Positions 8,716 to 19,292 of a stretch of DNA of 53,992 nucleotides are shown piece by piece (within the stretch, counting starts at the first letter, position 1; each line of letters begins with the position of its first letter). A model generated the notes under the pieces. The model saw only the letters and a program-made list of their open reading frames with translations, was not told the origin of the DNA and made no database searches. The stretch is taken from assembly GCA_023666945.1 (NCBI GenBank), contig JAMPAY010000016.1:1-53992 (forward strand). Direction: 5' to 3'. Source of the stretch: Paludibacter sp. Lineage in GTDB: Bacteria; Bacteroidota; Bacteroidia; Bacteroidales; Paludibacteraceae. The position numbers and the translations under genes were made by a program.

Positions 8716-9651
8716 ATGAAGAAACTGTTTGCCATAGTAGTGGGCATTGGTTTGTTAATGCCTTTGTATGCCCAATCTCCTGCTACCTATCAGTATGCTC
8801 AGCGTGATACGATGGGGCTTTTTCTTGATATTTATACTCCTGAAGTTCCGAATGGCTATACCGTGGTGCATATGTTCGGGGGAGGTTTCTTCACGGGAGG
8901 ACGTGCTGAAGCATTTCAAGCAGACTATTGTCGAACTTTGGCAGAAAATGGTTATCGGGCAGTTTCTATTGATTATCGCTTGGGTTTACGAGGGGTAAAA
9001 ACTGTAGGCGTACAGAATATCGCTGCAATAGAGCATGCTATCACTATTGGGGTGGAAGATTGTTGTGAGGCTGTGCTGTGGTTATTGGAGCATGCCGACG
9101 AGTTGAGTATTGATTCGCAAAAGATTATTGTGGAGGGAAGTAGTGCCGGGGCTATTTTAGCCTTGCAAACCGATTATGCACATGCTAACAGGTTGGTGAT
9201 GGCGGAAAGGTTGCCCGATGATTTTCGTTTTGCAGCTGTGGTTGCCTATTCTGGTGCTATTTTCTCTCGAGAGGGAAAGGTTAAGTATAAATATCATTCT
9301 CCGGCTCCCACTATGTTCATACATGGTACGGCTGATAAAATTGTTACATATAATCAAATTGCAGTTGGCAAAACCGGGCTCTTTGGAGCCAAACCATTGG
9401 TCAAACAGTTTGATAAATACAATTATCCCTATTATGTATTACGCTACCGAGACTTAGGACATGAGGTTTCCGAGTTTGGTATTCGTACCATACAACAACT
9501 CAATCTTTTTGTGGATAATTGGGTGCGCCTGCAGCGTCCGTTGTTTGTCGATACCACGCTGCGTGATGCCAATACGCCGCCTACAGCGTACAGTGCCAAA
9601 ACGGCAGGGCAACTCTATGCACCCGACAAGAGGAACGATGTAGACAAGTAA
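8716..9651 (+). CDS. Exported alpha/beta hydrolase (carboxylesterase-like)
   Basis: The 311-residue product has a signal peptide with probable cleavage after PLYA, leaving Gln. It carries the HxGGG-like oxyanion motif HMFGGGFFTGG near residue 53 and the nucleophile elbow GSSAG with Ser143. An acidic residue lies in HGTADKIV, and the catalytic His is probably in GHEVSEFG near the C-terminus. This layout matches secreted esterases of the alpha/beta-hydrolase fold, such as those acting on acetylated sugars or lipids. The substrate cannot be told from sequence. recG starts one base after the stop codon. Confidence 0.85.
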   Translation: MKKLFAIVVGIGLLMPLYAQSPATYQYAQRDTMGLFLDIYTPEVPNGYTVVHMFGGGFFTGGRAEAFQADYCRTLAENGYRAVSIDYRLGLRGVKTVGVQNIAAIEHAITIGVEDCCEAVLWLLEHADELSIDSQKIIVEGSSAGAILALQTDYAHANRLVMAERLPDDFRFAAVVAYSGAIFSREGKVKYKYHSPAPTMFIHGTADKIVTYNQIAVGKTGLFGAKPLVKQFDKYNYPYYVLRYRDLGHEVSEFGIRTIQQLNLFVDNWVRLQRPLFVDTTLRDANTPPTAYSAKTAGQLYAPDKRNDVDK

Positions 9652-9652
9652 T

Positions 9653-11743
9653 ATGGAATTGGCATATCGGGATATTACCTATCTTCCGGGAGTCGGTACC
9701 AAACGAGCGGAGATTCTAAAAAAGGAGTTGGGGGTAAAAAATGCACTCGACTTGCTTTATATCTTTCCTTATAAATATATAGATCGTAGTCGGTTTTGGA
9801 AGATTCGTGAGATTCAAGACGAAGATACCTATGTGCAGATTATCGGTATAGTACGCGATTGGCATACTATTGGCGTAGGGAAAGCGCAACGTCTCTCTGC
9901 CGAGTTCTTCGATGGGGAGAATACTATCGAATTAGTGTGGTTCAAAGGGGTATCTTATGTCCGTTTGGAGCGGAATGTACAATATCTGATGTTTGGCAAA
10001 CCAACGGCTTACAATCATCAGTATAATATCGTTCACCCGGAGTTGGAACTACTTTCTAAAGTCAATTTGCAAACCAAACAAGGGCTCGAACCGCACTACA
10101 ACACATCGGAAAAAATGAAATCTTCCTCGCTTAACAGTAGAGTTATGCGGAAGATTATGGCAGGGCTTATGCCCGATCTCAAGATGGGTATACCCGATAC
10201 GTTGGGAAGTGCTTTGCTTGAACACTATCATCTCATGCCGCTGACCGATAGTTTGGTCAATATCCATTTCCCGAAGGATATGGTGTCCATGAAGAAAGCA
10301 CGGGAGCGACTTAAGTTTGAAGAACTCTTTTATATACAACTGCAGATATTGCGACAAAGTCGTAAGCGAAATCTGTCGGTATGCGGATTCCGTATGTCAC
10401 AGGTTGGCGAAAGTTTTCATACATTCTATTCACATTACCTTCCTTTTCCGCTTACCAATGCCCAAAAGCGTGTGATCAAAGAAATTCATGCCGATATGAA
10501 GAGCGGAAAGCAGATGAATCGGTTGTTGCAAGGCGATGTGGGGAGCGGAAAAACATTGGTGGCACTTATGTGTGCATTGTTGGCAAAAGATAATGGCTAT
10601 CAATCATGTATCATGGCTCCTACCGAGATCCTTGCCAATCAGCACTACGAAACTGTTACTGCATTTCTTAAAGACCTTAATGTCAGAGTCGGTCTGCTTA
10701 CGGGTTCTACTACAGCCAAACAGCGCAATCAACTGCATGAAGCATTGCAACGGGGAGAAATTGATATCCTTATCGGTACACATGCCTTATTGGAAGATAC
10801 TGTGCAATTTTCCAATCTCGGCTTAGTGTTGGTTGATGAGCAGCATCGTTTTGGAGTTGCACAGAGGGCAAGGCTATGGGCAAAGAATGTGCAACCGCCT
10901 CATGTCCTTGTTATGACGGCTACGCCTATTCCGAGAACATTGGCGATGACCGTCTATGGCGATTTGTCGGTATCGGTAATTGATGAATTGCCACCCGGGC
11001 GAAAACCTATACGAACATTACACTATACCAATCGCCGACGACGCGAAATCAACGAATTTATTCGAACGCAAATCGAAGGTGGACGGCAAGTGTATGTTGT
11101 CTATCCGCTCATCGAAGAAAACAAGAAAATGGATCTCGCCGATTTGGAAAGCGGATACCAAACACTTTGTCAGACTTTCCCGCAATATCGCATCTCTATG
11201 GTGCATGGCAAAATGCGGGCTTCTGATAAAGATGAGCAGATGCGACGTTTTGCACAAGGCGAAACGCAAATCTTGGTGGCTACAACGGTAATAGAGGTTG
11301 GGGTGAATGTACCTAATGCATCGGTTATGATTGTTGAAAATGCCGAACGTTTCGGACTTTCGCAGTTACACCAATTGCGTGGGCGTGTTGGACGTGGAGC
11401 CGAACAGAGTTATTGTATATTGCTTACAAATGTCGAATTGTCGCGCGATACTCGAAAACGAATGGATATCATGGTCGCAACCAACGATGGCTTTCGCATT
11501 GCGGAGGCCGATTTGCAACTGCGCGGTCCGGGCGATTTGGAAGGAACACAACAGTCAGGATTACCTTTCGAACTCAAAATAGCATCACTATCTACCGACG
11601 GACAGTTATTGGAGGTCGCCAGAGAAGCCGCTAATGCTATTCTTGATAAAGACCCCGAATTGACACAACCGGAAAATGCCTTGTATGTGGCGAAACTTAA
11701 TAAACTGAAACAAAGAGCGGTCGATTGGACGCTCATTTCTTAA
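9653..11743 (+). CDS. recG: ATP-dependent DNA helicase RecG
   Basis: RecG remodels stalled replication forks and branch-migrates Holliday junctions. The 696-residue length is normal. An N-terminal wedge/OB region (to about residue 240) precedes the helicase core with GDVGSGKT (Walker A), MAPTEILANQHY, VLVDEQHRFGV (DEQH box), MTATPIPRTLAM, and the second RecA lobe with VATTVIEVGVNVPNA and QLHQLRGRVGRG. The RecG-specific C-terminus (LRGPGDLEGTQQSG) is also present. The start is one base after the hydrolase stop, suggesting read-through from upstream. Confidence 0.98.
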   Translation: MELAYRDITYLPGVGTKRAEILKKELGVKNALDLLYIFPYKYIDRSRFWKIREIQDEDTYVQIIGIVRDWHTIGVGKAQRLSAEFFDGENTIELVWFKGVSYVRLERNVQYLMFGKPTAYNHQYNIVHPELELLSKVNLQTKQGLEPHYNTSEKMKSSSLNSRVMRKIMAGLMPDLKMGIPDTLGSALLEHYHLMPLTDSLVNIHFPKDMVSMKKARERLKFEELFYIQLQILRQSRKRNLSVCGFRMSQVGESFHTFYSHYLPFPLTNAQKRVIKEIHADMKSGKQMNRLLQGDVGSGKTLVALMCALLAKDNGYQSCIMAPTEILANQHYETVTAFLKDLNVRVGLLTGSTTAKQRNQLHEALQRGEIDILIGTHALLEDTVQFSNLGLVLVDEQHRFGVAQRARLWAKNVQPPHVLVMTATPIPRTLAMTVYGDLSVSVIDELPPGRKPIRTLHYTNRRRREINEFIRTQIEGGRQVYVVYPLIEENKKMDLADLESGYQTLCQTFPQYRISMVHGKMRASDKDEQMRRFAQGETQILVATTVIEVGVNVPNASVMIVENAERFGLSQLHQLRGRVGRGAEQSYCILLTNVELSRDTRKRMDIMVATNDGFRIAEADLQLRGPGDLEGTQQSGLPFELKIASLSTDGQLLEVAREAANAILDKDPELTQPENALYVAKLNKLKQRAVDWTLIS

Positions 11744-11813
11744 ATATCGCCTTGATGCCATACAACTGCATTAAGACAGTCATAACTCAAAATCTTTTCC
11801 TGAAAAACTATTG

Positions 11814-11844
11814 TTGTGCCAATCGGAAAAAAGACGTATCTTTG
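11814..11844 (+). promoter_or_regulatory. Promoter of the polyprenyl synthase gene
   Basis: TTG at 11814-11816 and TATCTTTG at 11837-11844 are 20 bp apart. Transcription would begin near 11851, which rules out any start codon upstream and supports the TTG start at 11891. Confidence 0.75.
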
Positions 11845-11890
11845 CAAGCCTTTTCTAAGGTAATGAATTTTTTGTTAAATATATAGTTGA

Positions 11891-12862
11891 TTGGATCGTA
11901 TAGAAAACATAATCAGACCCGTTGCTGTTGATTTTCAAAAGTTTGGACGAGAGTTTCAAAAAGCATTGCAAACCGATAATGTGTTGCTTCGTGAAGTGTT
12001 GACATGGGCTACTTCACGACGTGGAAAACAATTACGCCCTTTGTTGGTATTGCTTTCTGCGCAATTAGCGTATGGCATCAACGATAAAACACATCAAGCG
12101 GCTGTTGCATTAGAATTGCTGCATACTGCTTCACTGGTACACGATGATGTGGTGGATAATAGTCCGCTGCGTCGTGGTATTGATAGTGTGCAGGCGCATT
12201 GGAACAACAAAGTGGCAGTATTGGCAGGAGACTATTTGTTAAGCAAATCCATGTCTATTGTGGCAGGACTGCGCAATGTGCAGATGCTTAATATCTTGTC
12301 CGATTTGGGTAGAACACTTACATCCGGAGAATTGCTGCAATTGCATCAAAAAGAAGGGATGTGGATTACGGAGGATGAGTATTTTCGTATGATAGAACAG
12401 AAAACGGCTTGCCTCTTTGCTTCTTGCGCAGCTATGGGAGCCGTTTCTGCGGGGGCTACTATGCGTCAGCAAAGTGCTATTACTGCCTACGGAAAACATC
12501 TCGGATTGTGTTTCCAACTCAAGGATGACGAATTGGACTATAGCGATACGGAAGATTTGGGGAAACCCACCATGAATGATATTCGCGACGGAAAGGTAAC
12601 ACTTCCTTTGCTCATTTCATTACAACGTGCAGGACGAGAAGAGGCACAAGCCATGCGCGAATTGGTGGCAGGAGAACTCAATTTCGAAAAGGAAAACGAA
12701 ATAAAGTCATTTGTGTTGCGTTACGATGGATTGCGTTACACACGTCGTAAAATGGAAGAATATCGGCAAATGGCAATGGAGAGTCTCTCCGCCTTTCGTC
12801 CTTCATCTACTACTGAGGCTCTGCAACTGCTCTTGGATTATGCTATTGCACGGCAATACTGA
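11891..12862 (+). CDS. Polyprenyl (long-chain isoprenyl) diphosphate synthase
   Basis: This trans-type prenyltransferase extends an allylic diphosphate with isopentenyl diphosphate, probably to make the menaquinone side chain. Both Asp-rich motifs are present: DDVVD at about residues 85-89 (LVHDDVVDNSPLRRG) and DDELD in FQLKDDELDYSD, with GKQLRP upstream. The length of 323 residues fits octaprenyl-type synthases. The start codon is apparently TTG. It opens with DRIENIIRPV, as in homologues, and no ATG is available in frame between the promoter and the conserved region. It converges with the TetR gene six bases downstream, with no obvious hairpin. Confidence 0.92.
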   Translation: MDRIENIIRPVAVDFQKFGREFQKALQTDNVLLREVLTWATSRRGKQLRPLLVLLSAQLAYGINDKTHQAAVALELLHTASLVHDDVVDNSPLRRGIDSVQAHWNNKVAVLAGDYLLSKSMSIVAGLRNVQMLNILSDLGRTLTSGELLQLHQKEGMWITEDEYFRMIEQKTACLFASCAAMGAVSAGATMRQQSAITAYGKHLGLCFQLKDDELDYSDTEDLGKPTMNDIRDGKVTLPLLISLQRAGREEAQAMRELVAGELNFEKENEIKSFVLRYDGLRYTRRKMEEYRQMAMESLSAFRPSSTTEALQLLLDYAIARQY

Positions 12863-12868
12863 TTTTTT

Positions 12869-13495
12869 TTATGTAGTCTCTTCTGGGGTTAATCCGCGAG
12901 TGAGCAATAGAACAATTTCTTCTTTGCGAGAAGTAATGTAGGCATTTGTTTCTTCCTCATTGCATTGTAAGAGGTCTGTATACATTGGAAGTGTAATAAA
13001 TACCATGGCAATCAACGAAACAGCATCCAATAACAGATTATAGGTTTCAATTGGACGTATAGTGCCTTTTTCTATTTCTGCTTTAACGATGTTGTCCAAT
13101 TTCCGGTACATCTGTTGGCGTTGGGTGTTTTCTATAATTTGCTCTCGTATTAAGTTTATACGTTCTCTGTTAGAGACCAATTCATTGATAAGCAAAAAGG
13201 GAAGTTGCCTGTTGCTTAAAAGCATGGTGAAGTAAGTGTCTGCCATATGACGCATAAAACCGAAGAAATCCCCATCATATTTATACGATTCGGCGGTGTT
13301 CAGCAGTAATTCCAATTTGCTGGTAAAGATATTAATAAAGAGCCGTTCTTTGGTGCGGTAGTAATAATGTACCAAAGCCTGTGTACATCCCGATTCGCGG
13401 GCGATATCGGTAGTGGAGGTTTGAGCAAAACCGCGTTCTAAAAAAAGACGTTCTGCTGCTTGCATAATACGGCTTTCAAGTTCTGTTGTAGACAT
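12869..13495 (-). CDS. TetR/AcrR-family transcriptional regulator
   Basis: The 208-residue protein has the TetR N-terminal helix-turn-helix: ESRIMQAAERLFLERGF, then TSTTDIARESGCTQALVHYYY with TKERLF. The C-terminal ligand domain is variable. It is the last gene of a minus-strand group, eight bases after the dehydratase-like gene, so it probably controls that group and itself. The ligand is unknown; an acyl-CoA or related molecule would fit the neighbours but is a guess. Confidence 0.9.
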   Translation of the reverse strand: MSTTELESRIMQAAERLFLERGFAQTSTTDIARESGCTQALVHYYYRTKERLFINIFTSKLELLLNTAESYKYDGDFFGFMRHMADTYFTMLLSNRQLPFLLINELVSNRERINLIREQIIENTQRQQMYRKLDNIVKAEIEKGTIRPIETYNLLLDAVSLIAMVFITLPMYTDLLQCNEEETNAYITSRKEEIVLLLTRGLTPEETT

Positions 13496-13503
13496 ATACG
13501 ATA

Positions 13504-15993
13504 TTAGTTGGATTGTTGTATTAGGTTTTTACGGGCATTCTCTACCATGAAGTGCAGACGGTTGTATATGTTGGCTTCCGATGTGCTGCTGTCAAAGTCA
13601 AGAAATAATAAGTTTAGTTGGGGGTAGACGGTGCGTATCTTCTTCTCTATACCTTTTGATATTATATGATTGGCAATACATCCGAAAGGTTGTAGCGATA
13701 CTACATTATTCACTCCGTTTTCGGCCAGATGACATATCTCGCCGGGTAAGAACCAACCTTCGCCGAAATCAGCGGCAGTGCTGATAACCTGCTTGGATAG
13801 ATGCGCTATGTCAAATATATTGGCAGACGGACGATAGTAAGGGAATCTTTGGCATATACGATCATATCCTTTCACTATATGATGAATATACTTATAGAGG
13901 CTGTCTGTTACAAATAGCGGTACATTTTCCTCTTTTATGTGTAACTCACGATTGGCATGTTTCCCCACAAAGGTGGTTGAGAAGAAGTCAATAAGCGAAG
14001 GGGGTACTACTTCTATCCCTTCTTCCACTAACCAGCGAGTAACAAATTTATGGCTGAAACCATTGTATTTGACGTATATTTCGCCCACTACGCCCATCAC
14101 AGGCACCTGCTTTTCTCGTTCAATAATCTTAGTAAATGCTTGTGCGGCTTCGCACATAAGTTGTTGTAATCCTTTTGAGTCGTTGTGCTCTATCAAAGGA
14201 AAGGCTTTTTCTGTATATTGCCGCCGAAGTAATGTAGCACTGCCTTTGTGTATCTCACGAGGAGCGGATGCATAATAGAGTTTACTGAGACAGTCGGCAA
14301 ATGCCATTGTATGTATCAGTATTTTAGCAAGGCGTTTCCATTCTATATGAAAACCGGGTTGCTGATTCTCTATGCCGGCACCGGTGGCTAACGATAGTAG
14401 CGGAATATCTGCATATCCCGCACTTACCATAGCATTCTTTATGAGTGAATAGTAGTTGCTTGCACGACATTGACCACCCGTCTGGGTAATGATTACCGCT
14501 GTGTTCTTAAGGTCATATTTCCCGCTTTCAAGAGCATCCATAATGCTGCCTATCACAATAGTGGCAGGGTAGCATACATCGTTGTTGGCATAGCGCAAAC
14601 CTATTTCTGCCGCATGTTGGCTGCCCGATGGCAAATTCACTAAGGTATATCCTGCTAATTTAAGCAGAGATGGTAGAAACTCTGAATAACCTTCCGCAAA
14701 ATAAGGAGCAAGTATTGTCTTCTGTTTGTCTGCTTCCGTAAAAGTACGGGTGGTAACAAATGCTTCAGCAGGAATAGATGAGGAGGAAGATGCAAATAAA
14801 CGGGTACTCTCCAATAGTGAACGTACACGCAATCGTAACGAACCTATGTTATTAACATCGTCTATCTTCAATACGGTCAGGTTCTTGTGGTAACGTCGTA
14901 ATATGCCTCCTACTTCATCCAATATAAAAGCATCCGGACCGCAACCGAAAGAGGTGAGTTGTACCATTTGCAGGTGCGCATAGGAATGTGTGCCCACAAA
15001 ATGGGCGGCTTTGAATATACGGTTGGGGTATGACCATTGCGTAACTGCATTCAGTTCTTTCCATACGCTGGCATCTTTCCCTATTGCAATATGTTCCGTA
15101 ATTACATCGGCCCCCATATCAGCAATGGCATGCGAAATCTTGTGTTCTATCAGCGGGTCGCTATGATAGGGACGACCTGCCAACAGAATCACGGTTCTGT
15201 CACTTTCTATAGCATTGTGTAAGATCTCATTCGCCCGTCGGGTCAATGTTTTTGTATATTCATCTTGAACCGCGATGGCTGCTTTCACGGCATGTCTTGC
15301 CTGCTTGCTGGAGATACCTAAGGTATGCAGATACTCAGTGCAGGCTTGCTCTAATAAACGTTCGTTGTTGAACGATAACACTGGAGCATCCAAAGGTACA
15401 TTGTAACGCGCAGCAGTATCCATGCTGCTTTTTAGCACATCCGAGTAGGCGGAAACAATCGGACAGTTAAAACTATTCTGCTGAACGCTATCTTCACGGC
15501 GTTCATACACCACAAACGGATAGAATATGCGGTTTACGTTTTGCGAAAGCAGGTCGGCAACATGACCGTGCATCAGTTTGGCAGGAAAACAAATGTTGTC
15601 AGCCATGATGGTCTGAACTCCTTTTTCATACAACTTGTAGGTGGAGGTGCGAGATAATACCACCTCTATGCCGCACTGTGTAAAGAGGGTATTCCAAAAA
15701 GGATAATTCTCATAAATGCCCAATCCGCGCGGAATACCTATGCGCAGTATAGGCGTATCCGTTGTGCAGGTCGGACGGTTGAATAGTAGACGATATTTTT
15801 CGGCGATTAGGTTAATACCCTTCTCACTGCTTTCATGGGCGTTCGAGTATATACGTTCGCAGTTGTTGCCTGAGGCAAAGGTTTTGCCGTTGGCAAAATG
15901 GAAAAGTCTTACCCTGCATTGGTTGTCGCATCCTGTGCAACGGGTGTTCTCTTCTCTATAAGTATTGCTATGTGTTAGTTCCGATAAATTCAT
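13504..15993 (-). CDS. 2-hydroxyacyl-CoA dehydratase-like protein (DUF2229/HgdB-type)
   Basis: The 829-residue product matches the C-terminal half of the large acyl-CoA dehydratase activase proteins of anaerobes. It has an N-terminal Cys motif (CTGCDNQC near residue 20), a DUF2229-like region with [18 protein letters not shown] and [11 protein letters not shown], and a part with [17 protein letters not shown]. Late segments such as [16 protein letters not shown] and [15 protein letters not shown] resemble HgdB/D Fe-S subunits. In many Bacteroidota this part is fused to the activase; here it starts in a 4-base overlap with the upstream activase gene. The physiological substrate is unknown. No CoA-transferase or acyl-CoA dehydrogenase gene is adjacent. 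Confidence 0.82.
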   Translation of the reverse strand: MNLSELTHSNTYREENTRCTGCDNQCRVRLFHFANGKTFASGNNCERIYSNAHESSEKGINLIAEKYRLLFNRPTCTTDTPILRIGIPRGLGIYENYPFWNTLFTQCGIEVVLSRTSTYKLYEKGVQTIMADNICFPAKLMHGHVADLLSQNVNRIFYPFVVYERREDSVQQNSFNCPIVSAYSDVLKSSMDTAARYNVPLDAPVLSFNNERLLEQACTEYLHTLGISSKQARHAVKAAIAVQDEYTKTLTRRANEILHNAIESDRTVILLAGRPYHSDPLIEHKISHAIADMGADVITEHIAIGKDASVWKELNAVTQWSYPNRIFKAAHFVGTHSYAHLQMVQLTSFGCGPDAFILDEVGGILRRYHKNLTVLKIDDVNNIGSLRLRVRSLLESTRLFASSSSSIPAEAFVTTRTFTEADKQKTILAPYFAEGYSEFLPSLLKLAGYTLVNLPSGSQHAAEIGLRYANNDVCYPATIVIGSIMDALESGKYDLKNTAVIITQTGGQCRASNYYSLIKNAMVSAGYADIPLLSLATGAGIENQQPGFHIEWKRLAKILIHTMAFADCLSKLYYASAPREIHKGSATLLRRQYTEKAFPLIEHNDSKGLQQLMCEAAQAFTKIIEREKQVPVMGVVGEIYVKYNGFSHKFVTRWLVEEGIEVVPPSLIDFFSTTFVGKHANRELHIKEENVPLFVTDSLYKYIHHIVKGYDRICQRFPYYRPSANIFDIAHLSKQVISTAADFGEGWFLPGEICHLAENGVNNVVSLQPFGCIANHIISKGIEKKIRTVYPQLNLLFLDFDSSTSEANIYNRLHFMVENARKNLIQQSN

Positions 15994-17798
15994 GAGTTCT
16001 GTCTATTAGCGTTTCTTGTACATTCTAAGGCATAGAGGGCTGCGCCGTATGCACCCATCAGTTCGGGAATGTCTGAGAATGTAACGGTAGTACCCGTCAA
16101 CTTTTCCAAGGCACGTACAATGGAGTGATTCCTGAATGTACCTCCCTGAACAACAATTTGATTACCCAAATCCTTTATGTCTTTCAGTTTAAGTACTTTG
16201 TAAAGGCAGTTTTTGATAACCGAATAACTGAATCCTGCGGCAATATCTTCCACCGAAGCACCCTCGCGCATGGCTTGTTTTACACAAGAGTTCATAAATA
16301 CGGTGCAACGAGTACCTAAGTCGCAGGGGTGTTGTGCCGTACATGCAATACGTGCAAAGGCGGCTATGTCATAGTTGAGCATATTGGCAAATGTTTCCAG
16401 AAAACTGCCGCAACCGCTGCTGCAGGCTTCGTTGATTTCTATGCGGCGGATGGAACCGTTCTCCACCCAGATGGCTTTCATATCTTGTCCTCCTATGTCT
16501 ATAATAAAACTCACTTGAGGAACTATATGGCGGGCTGCTAAAAAATGAGCCATAGTTTCTACAATACCGTAATCTAACGAGAACGCTGTTCGTAATAGAT
16601 TCTCTCCGTAGCCGGTGGCACATGCTACTATTTGCATATTCTCAGGATGAGTCAGATGGGCGTGCATACGTTGCAGGGCGGCACTAAAAGCACCGAAACT
16701 GTCGCCGCAGTTACGTTGATAATCCGAATATACTCTCTCGCCTTGTTCGTTTAGCAGTACGATTTTTGTGGTCGTACTCCCGGAGTCTACACCGAGATAA
16801 TAAGTATGTATCCCTTCTTTATAAGGCTCTGCAACTGCAGTATGATGTATCTGTTTTTCTTGAAACCATTTGTTATACTCCTGCTCGTCGGCAAATAATG
16901 CGGATAGTCTGTTTGTCTTGTTCGTGTTTGAACCGGATGTTAGCAGTTGAATATCTGTTTGTAATACGGATAACCTGCGCAGTTCCGAAACGCTATTTTC
17001 CGCTAAAAGGGCGCAACCTAAAGCAGGCATAAGTTGAGGGTGTTCGGGAAGGCAGCAATCACTGTCTTTGAGCCGAAGTACACGCACAAAGTGGCGTCGA
17101 AGTTCAGGCATATAGGCAAACGGACCACCGCAAAACAGAACTTTAGGCGTAAATTCCATGCCTCTTGCCAGCGATGCCACCACTTGCAAGGCTACTGCAT
17201 TCATAACACTCGCGGCTATATCCGCTTTCGATACTTTGCGGGCTATTAAGTTCTGTATGTCTGTCTTCGAAAATACACCGCATCTCGAAGCAATCGGATA
17301 AATGTTGCTCGATTCACAAGCTAGGTCGTTTAGTTCCTGCAGAGTGATACCCAATAAGGTGGCGGTTTGGTCAAGAAAGGCACCGGTTCCACCGGCACAA
17401 TTGCCGTTCATACGAATATCGGGTACTTTATTGTGTGCAAAGAATATCATTTTCGAATCTTCACCACCGATGTCTATAAACATGCGTACTTGTGGATACT
17501 GCCGATTGACAGCCTCTACAGCGGCTACAACCTCCTGAGCAAAATGAATCCCCAATCGTTCCGCCACACCCATTCCTACACTCCCTGTAACGAGGATTTT
17601 ACAACTGATATCCCCCATTTGCTGAATCATGTCTGCAACTATGTGCTGTAGCGTATTCGGAATATCTGCATTGTGCCTGATATAGTTGCTGTATTTTAGT
17701 TGCTTCGTACTATCCAATAATGCAGCCTTAAGGGTGGTCGACCCAATGTCAATCCCCAAGTAATGTGTATCTTGCGATGTATTATCTATATTTTGCAT
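15990..17798 (-). CDS. Acyl-CoA dehydratase activase (two BcrAD/BadF/HgdC ATPase domains)
   Basis: This 602-residue protein contains two tandem ASKHA-fold ATPase domains of the BcrAD_BadFG type. Domain 1 opens with [17 protein letters not shown] and domain 2 with [17 protein letters not shown] near residue 330. Each has the Gly-rich, Cys-containing signature: [14 protein letters not shown] and [14 protein letters not shown]. Single-domain HgdC dimers hold one [4Fe-4S] cluster between subunits and use ATP to inject an electron into the dehydratase; two domains on one chain could form the same unit internally. It overlaps the next gene by 4 bases, which suggests translational coupling. Confidence 0.88.
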   Translation of the reverse strand: MQNIDNTSQDTHYLGIDIGSTTLKAALLDSTKQLKYSNYIRHNADIPNTLQHIVADMIQQMGDISCKILVTGSVGMGVAERLGIHFAQEVVAAVEAVNRQYPQVRMFIDIGGEDSKMIFFAHNKVPDIRMNGNCAGGTGAFLDQTATLLGITLQELNDLACESSNIYPIASRCGVFSKTDIQNLIARKVSKADIAASVMNAVALQVVASLARGMEFTPKVLFCGGPFAYMPELRRHFVRVLRLKDSDCCLPEHPQLMPALGCALLAENSVSELRRLSVLQTDIQLLTSGSNTNKTNRLSALFADEQEYNKWFQEKQIHHTAVAEPYKEGIHTYYLGVDSGSTTTKIVLLNEQGERVYSDYQRNCGDSFGAFSAALQRMHAHLTHPENMQIVACATGYGENLLRTAFSLDYGIVETMAHFLAARHIVPQVSFIIDIGGQDMKAIWVENGSIRRIEINEACSSGCGSFLETFANMLNYDIAAFARIACTAQHPCDLGTRCTVFMNSCVKQAMREGASVEDIAAGFSYSVIKNCLYKVLKLKDIKDLGNQIVVQGGTFRNHSIVRALEKLTGTTVTFSDIPELMGAYGAALYALECTRNANRQNS

Positions 17799-17827
17799 TG
17801 TGTTTAATAGGTTTATTAAAGACGGTG

Positions 17828-17858
17828 CAAAAATAGATAATCTTTATGACTTGTGCAA
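17828..17858 (-). promoter_or_regulatory. Promoter of the activase-dehydratase-tetR group
   Basis: On the minus strand TATTTTTG lies at 17835-17828 and TTG at 17858-17856, 20 bp apart. An imperfect 14-bp palindrome (TGAGTCATAATTCA, 17886-17899) lies about 28 bp upstream and is a possible regulator site. Confidence 0.6.
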
Positions 17859-17937
17859 ATCGTGCTGCAAATATAATTTTATCAGTGAGTCATAATTCAG
17901 CGAAAGGAGTTCTCTAATCATAATATTTTTCCTACAA

Positions 17938-17976
17938 AAAATCCTCACCACAACAAGATGTCGGGCGAGGATTTTA
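17938..17976 (-). terminator. Terminator after sufD
   Basis: Reading the minus strand after the sufD stop, AAAATCCTC and GAGGATTTT form a stem around a loop of about 20 bases and end in a run of T. This closes the prs-to-sufD transcript. Confidence 0.7.
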
Positions 17977-17996
17977 TAGGTAAATTAATACGAAGT

Positions 17997-19292
17997 TTAT
18001 TTACATTCGTGGCATGATGCGCACGTTGTATCCGCTTTTCGTAAACGGCGTTCTACCAAGGCTGCAATACGTTCTTGCAAGGCAGGAACACGTATGTTGG
18101 CAATCACATCACTCAAGAATGCATTCATAAGTAGCAAGCGCGCTTCTTCTGGTGAAATACAACGTTGTCGCATATAGAAGAGTGCGGCTTCATCCAATTG
18201 TCCGGTAGTGGCTCCATGAGAGCATTTAACGTCATCAGCGTAAATTTCCAATTGGGGTAACGTGCGCATGCGGGCTGTGTCTGAAAGCAGAATGTTGCGA
18301 TTTATCTGATGGGCTTCGGTCTTTTGGGCGTTAGGACGAACAATAAGTTCGCCTGTAAACATTCCTTTTGATTCTTCATTCAATACATATTTGAACAACT
18401 CTTCACTCATTCCGCCTGTACTTTTGTGAACTATGCGGGTGTAGTTCGAGGTCGATTGTTGTCCGGAAGATACCGCCATACCGCACAGTGCCGTCTTTGC
18501 ATCTGCTCCCTCTTGATTGATTTCTATCCGATTTTGTGTTGTTCCGTTGCGCAGTGTTATTATGTTGGTTAGTACATCCGACTTTGTGTGCTGTTCAATA
18601 AGCAAGGTGCAAAGGTTGCACATGTCCTCCGAGGTGTCTTCTAACTTGTAGTGTTCATAGGCAGCACCTTCACCCACATGCACTTCGGTTATTCTATTGG
18701 CGCAAAACCGCACTTTATCCATCGTATGGTCGCATACAAGCAAACGGGCTTTGGCGTTATTGCCGATTACTATCAGGTTATGAGCATTAGCCATTAAATC
18801 CACGTCAGAGCGCATCACGTTTATCAGTTGAACGGGATATTCCAGTTCCATTCCCTCTGGCACGTAGAAGAAAAAACCGTCTTGTGCAAACATACCGTTG
18901 AGGGCACAGAGTGTGTCAGTATGGTTTACTTGCTTGTTTAGGTGTGGTAAAACCAATTCAGGATGTTTTTTCAATGCCTCACGCATGGAGCATACAATTA
19001 CTCCTTCCGGCAATGTGCTGTTGCGAACGGACTGCTCGGTGTAGAATACATCGTTGATCACGAAATAAAGATACGATTGTATACCGGGAACGTCACAACG
19101 AAATACCTGATACGGATTAACGGGGATAGGCAGTCTTCCCAAGTTAAGTCCGTAGTCAATGTCAAGCAGGGCTTGTATATCTTTGGGGAGGGTTACAGGA
19201 CGATAGTGTTCTGCACACTGCTGACCCTTCTCGCCCGATAAAGGTTCTATCCGCTTTTGGCAGGACTTGTAGAGGTCTGTATACGAAGTCAT
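17997..19292 (-). CDS. sufD: Fe-S cluster assembly protein SufD
   Basis: SufD (431 residues) is the paralogue of SufB in the SufBCD scaffold that builds and transfers Fe-S clusters. The C-terminal beta-helix region shows family features: [54 protein letters not shown] and following helices. It overlaps sufC by 4 bases (19289-19292), a normal arrangement. sufB, usually directly upstream of sufC, is absent; prs and a glutaminyl cyclase gene occupy that position. Confidence 0.95.
   Translation of the reverse strand: MTSYTDLYKSCQKRIEPLSGEKGQQCAEHYRPVTLPKDIQALLDIDYGLNLGRLPIPVNPYQVFRCDVPGIQSYLYFVINDVFYTEQSVRNSTLPEGVIVCSMREALKKHPELVLPHLNKQVNHTDTLCALNGMFAQDGFFFYVPEGMELEYPVQLINVMRSDVDLMANAHNLIVIGNNAKARLLVCDHTMDKVRFCANRITEVHVGEGAAYEHYKLEDTSEDMCNLCTLLIEQHTKSDVLTNIITLRNGTTQNRIEINQEGADAKTALCGMAVSSGQQSTSNYTRIVHKSTGGMSEELFKYVLNEESKGMFTGELIVRPNAQKTEAHQINRNILLSDTARMRTLPQLEIYADDVKCSHGATTGQLDEAALFYMRQRCISPEEARLLLMNAFLSDVIANIRVPALQERIAALVERRLRKADTTCASCHECK

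Noticed and set aside
12863..12868. A terminator between the polyprenyl synthase and tetR genes
   Set aside because: The gap is six bases and the following T run has no preceding stem.
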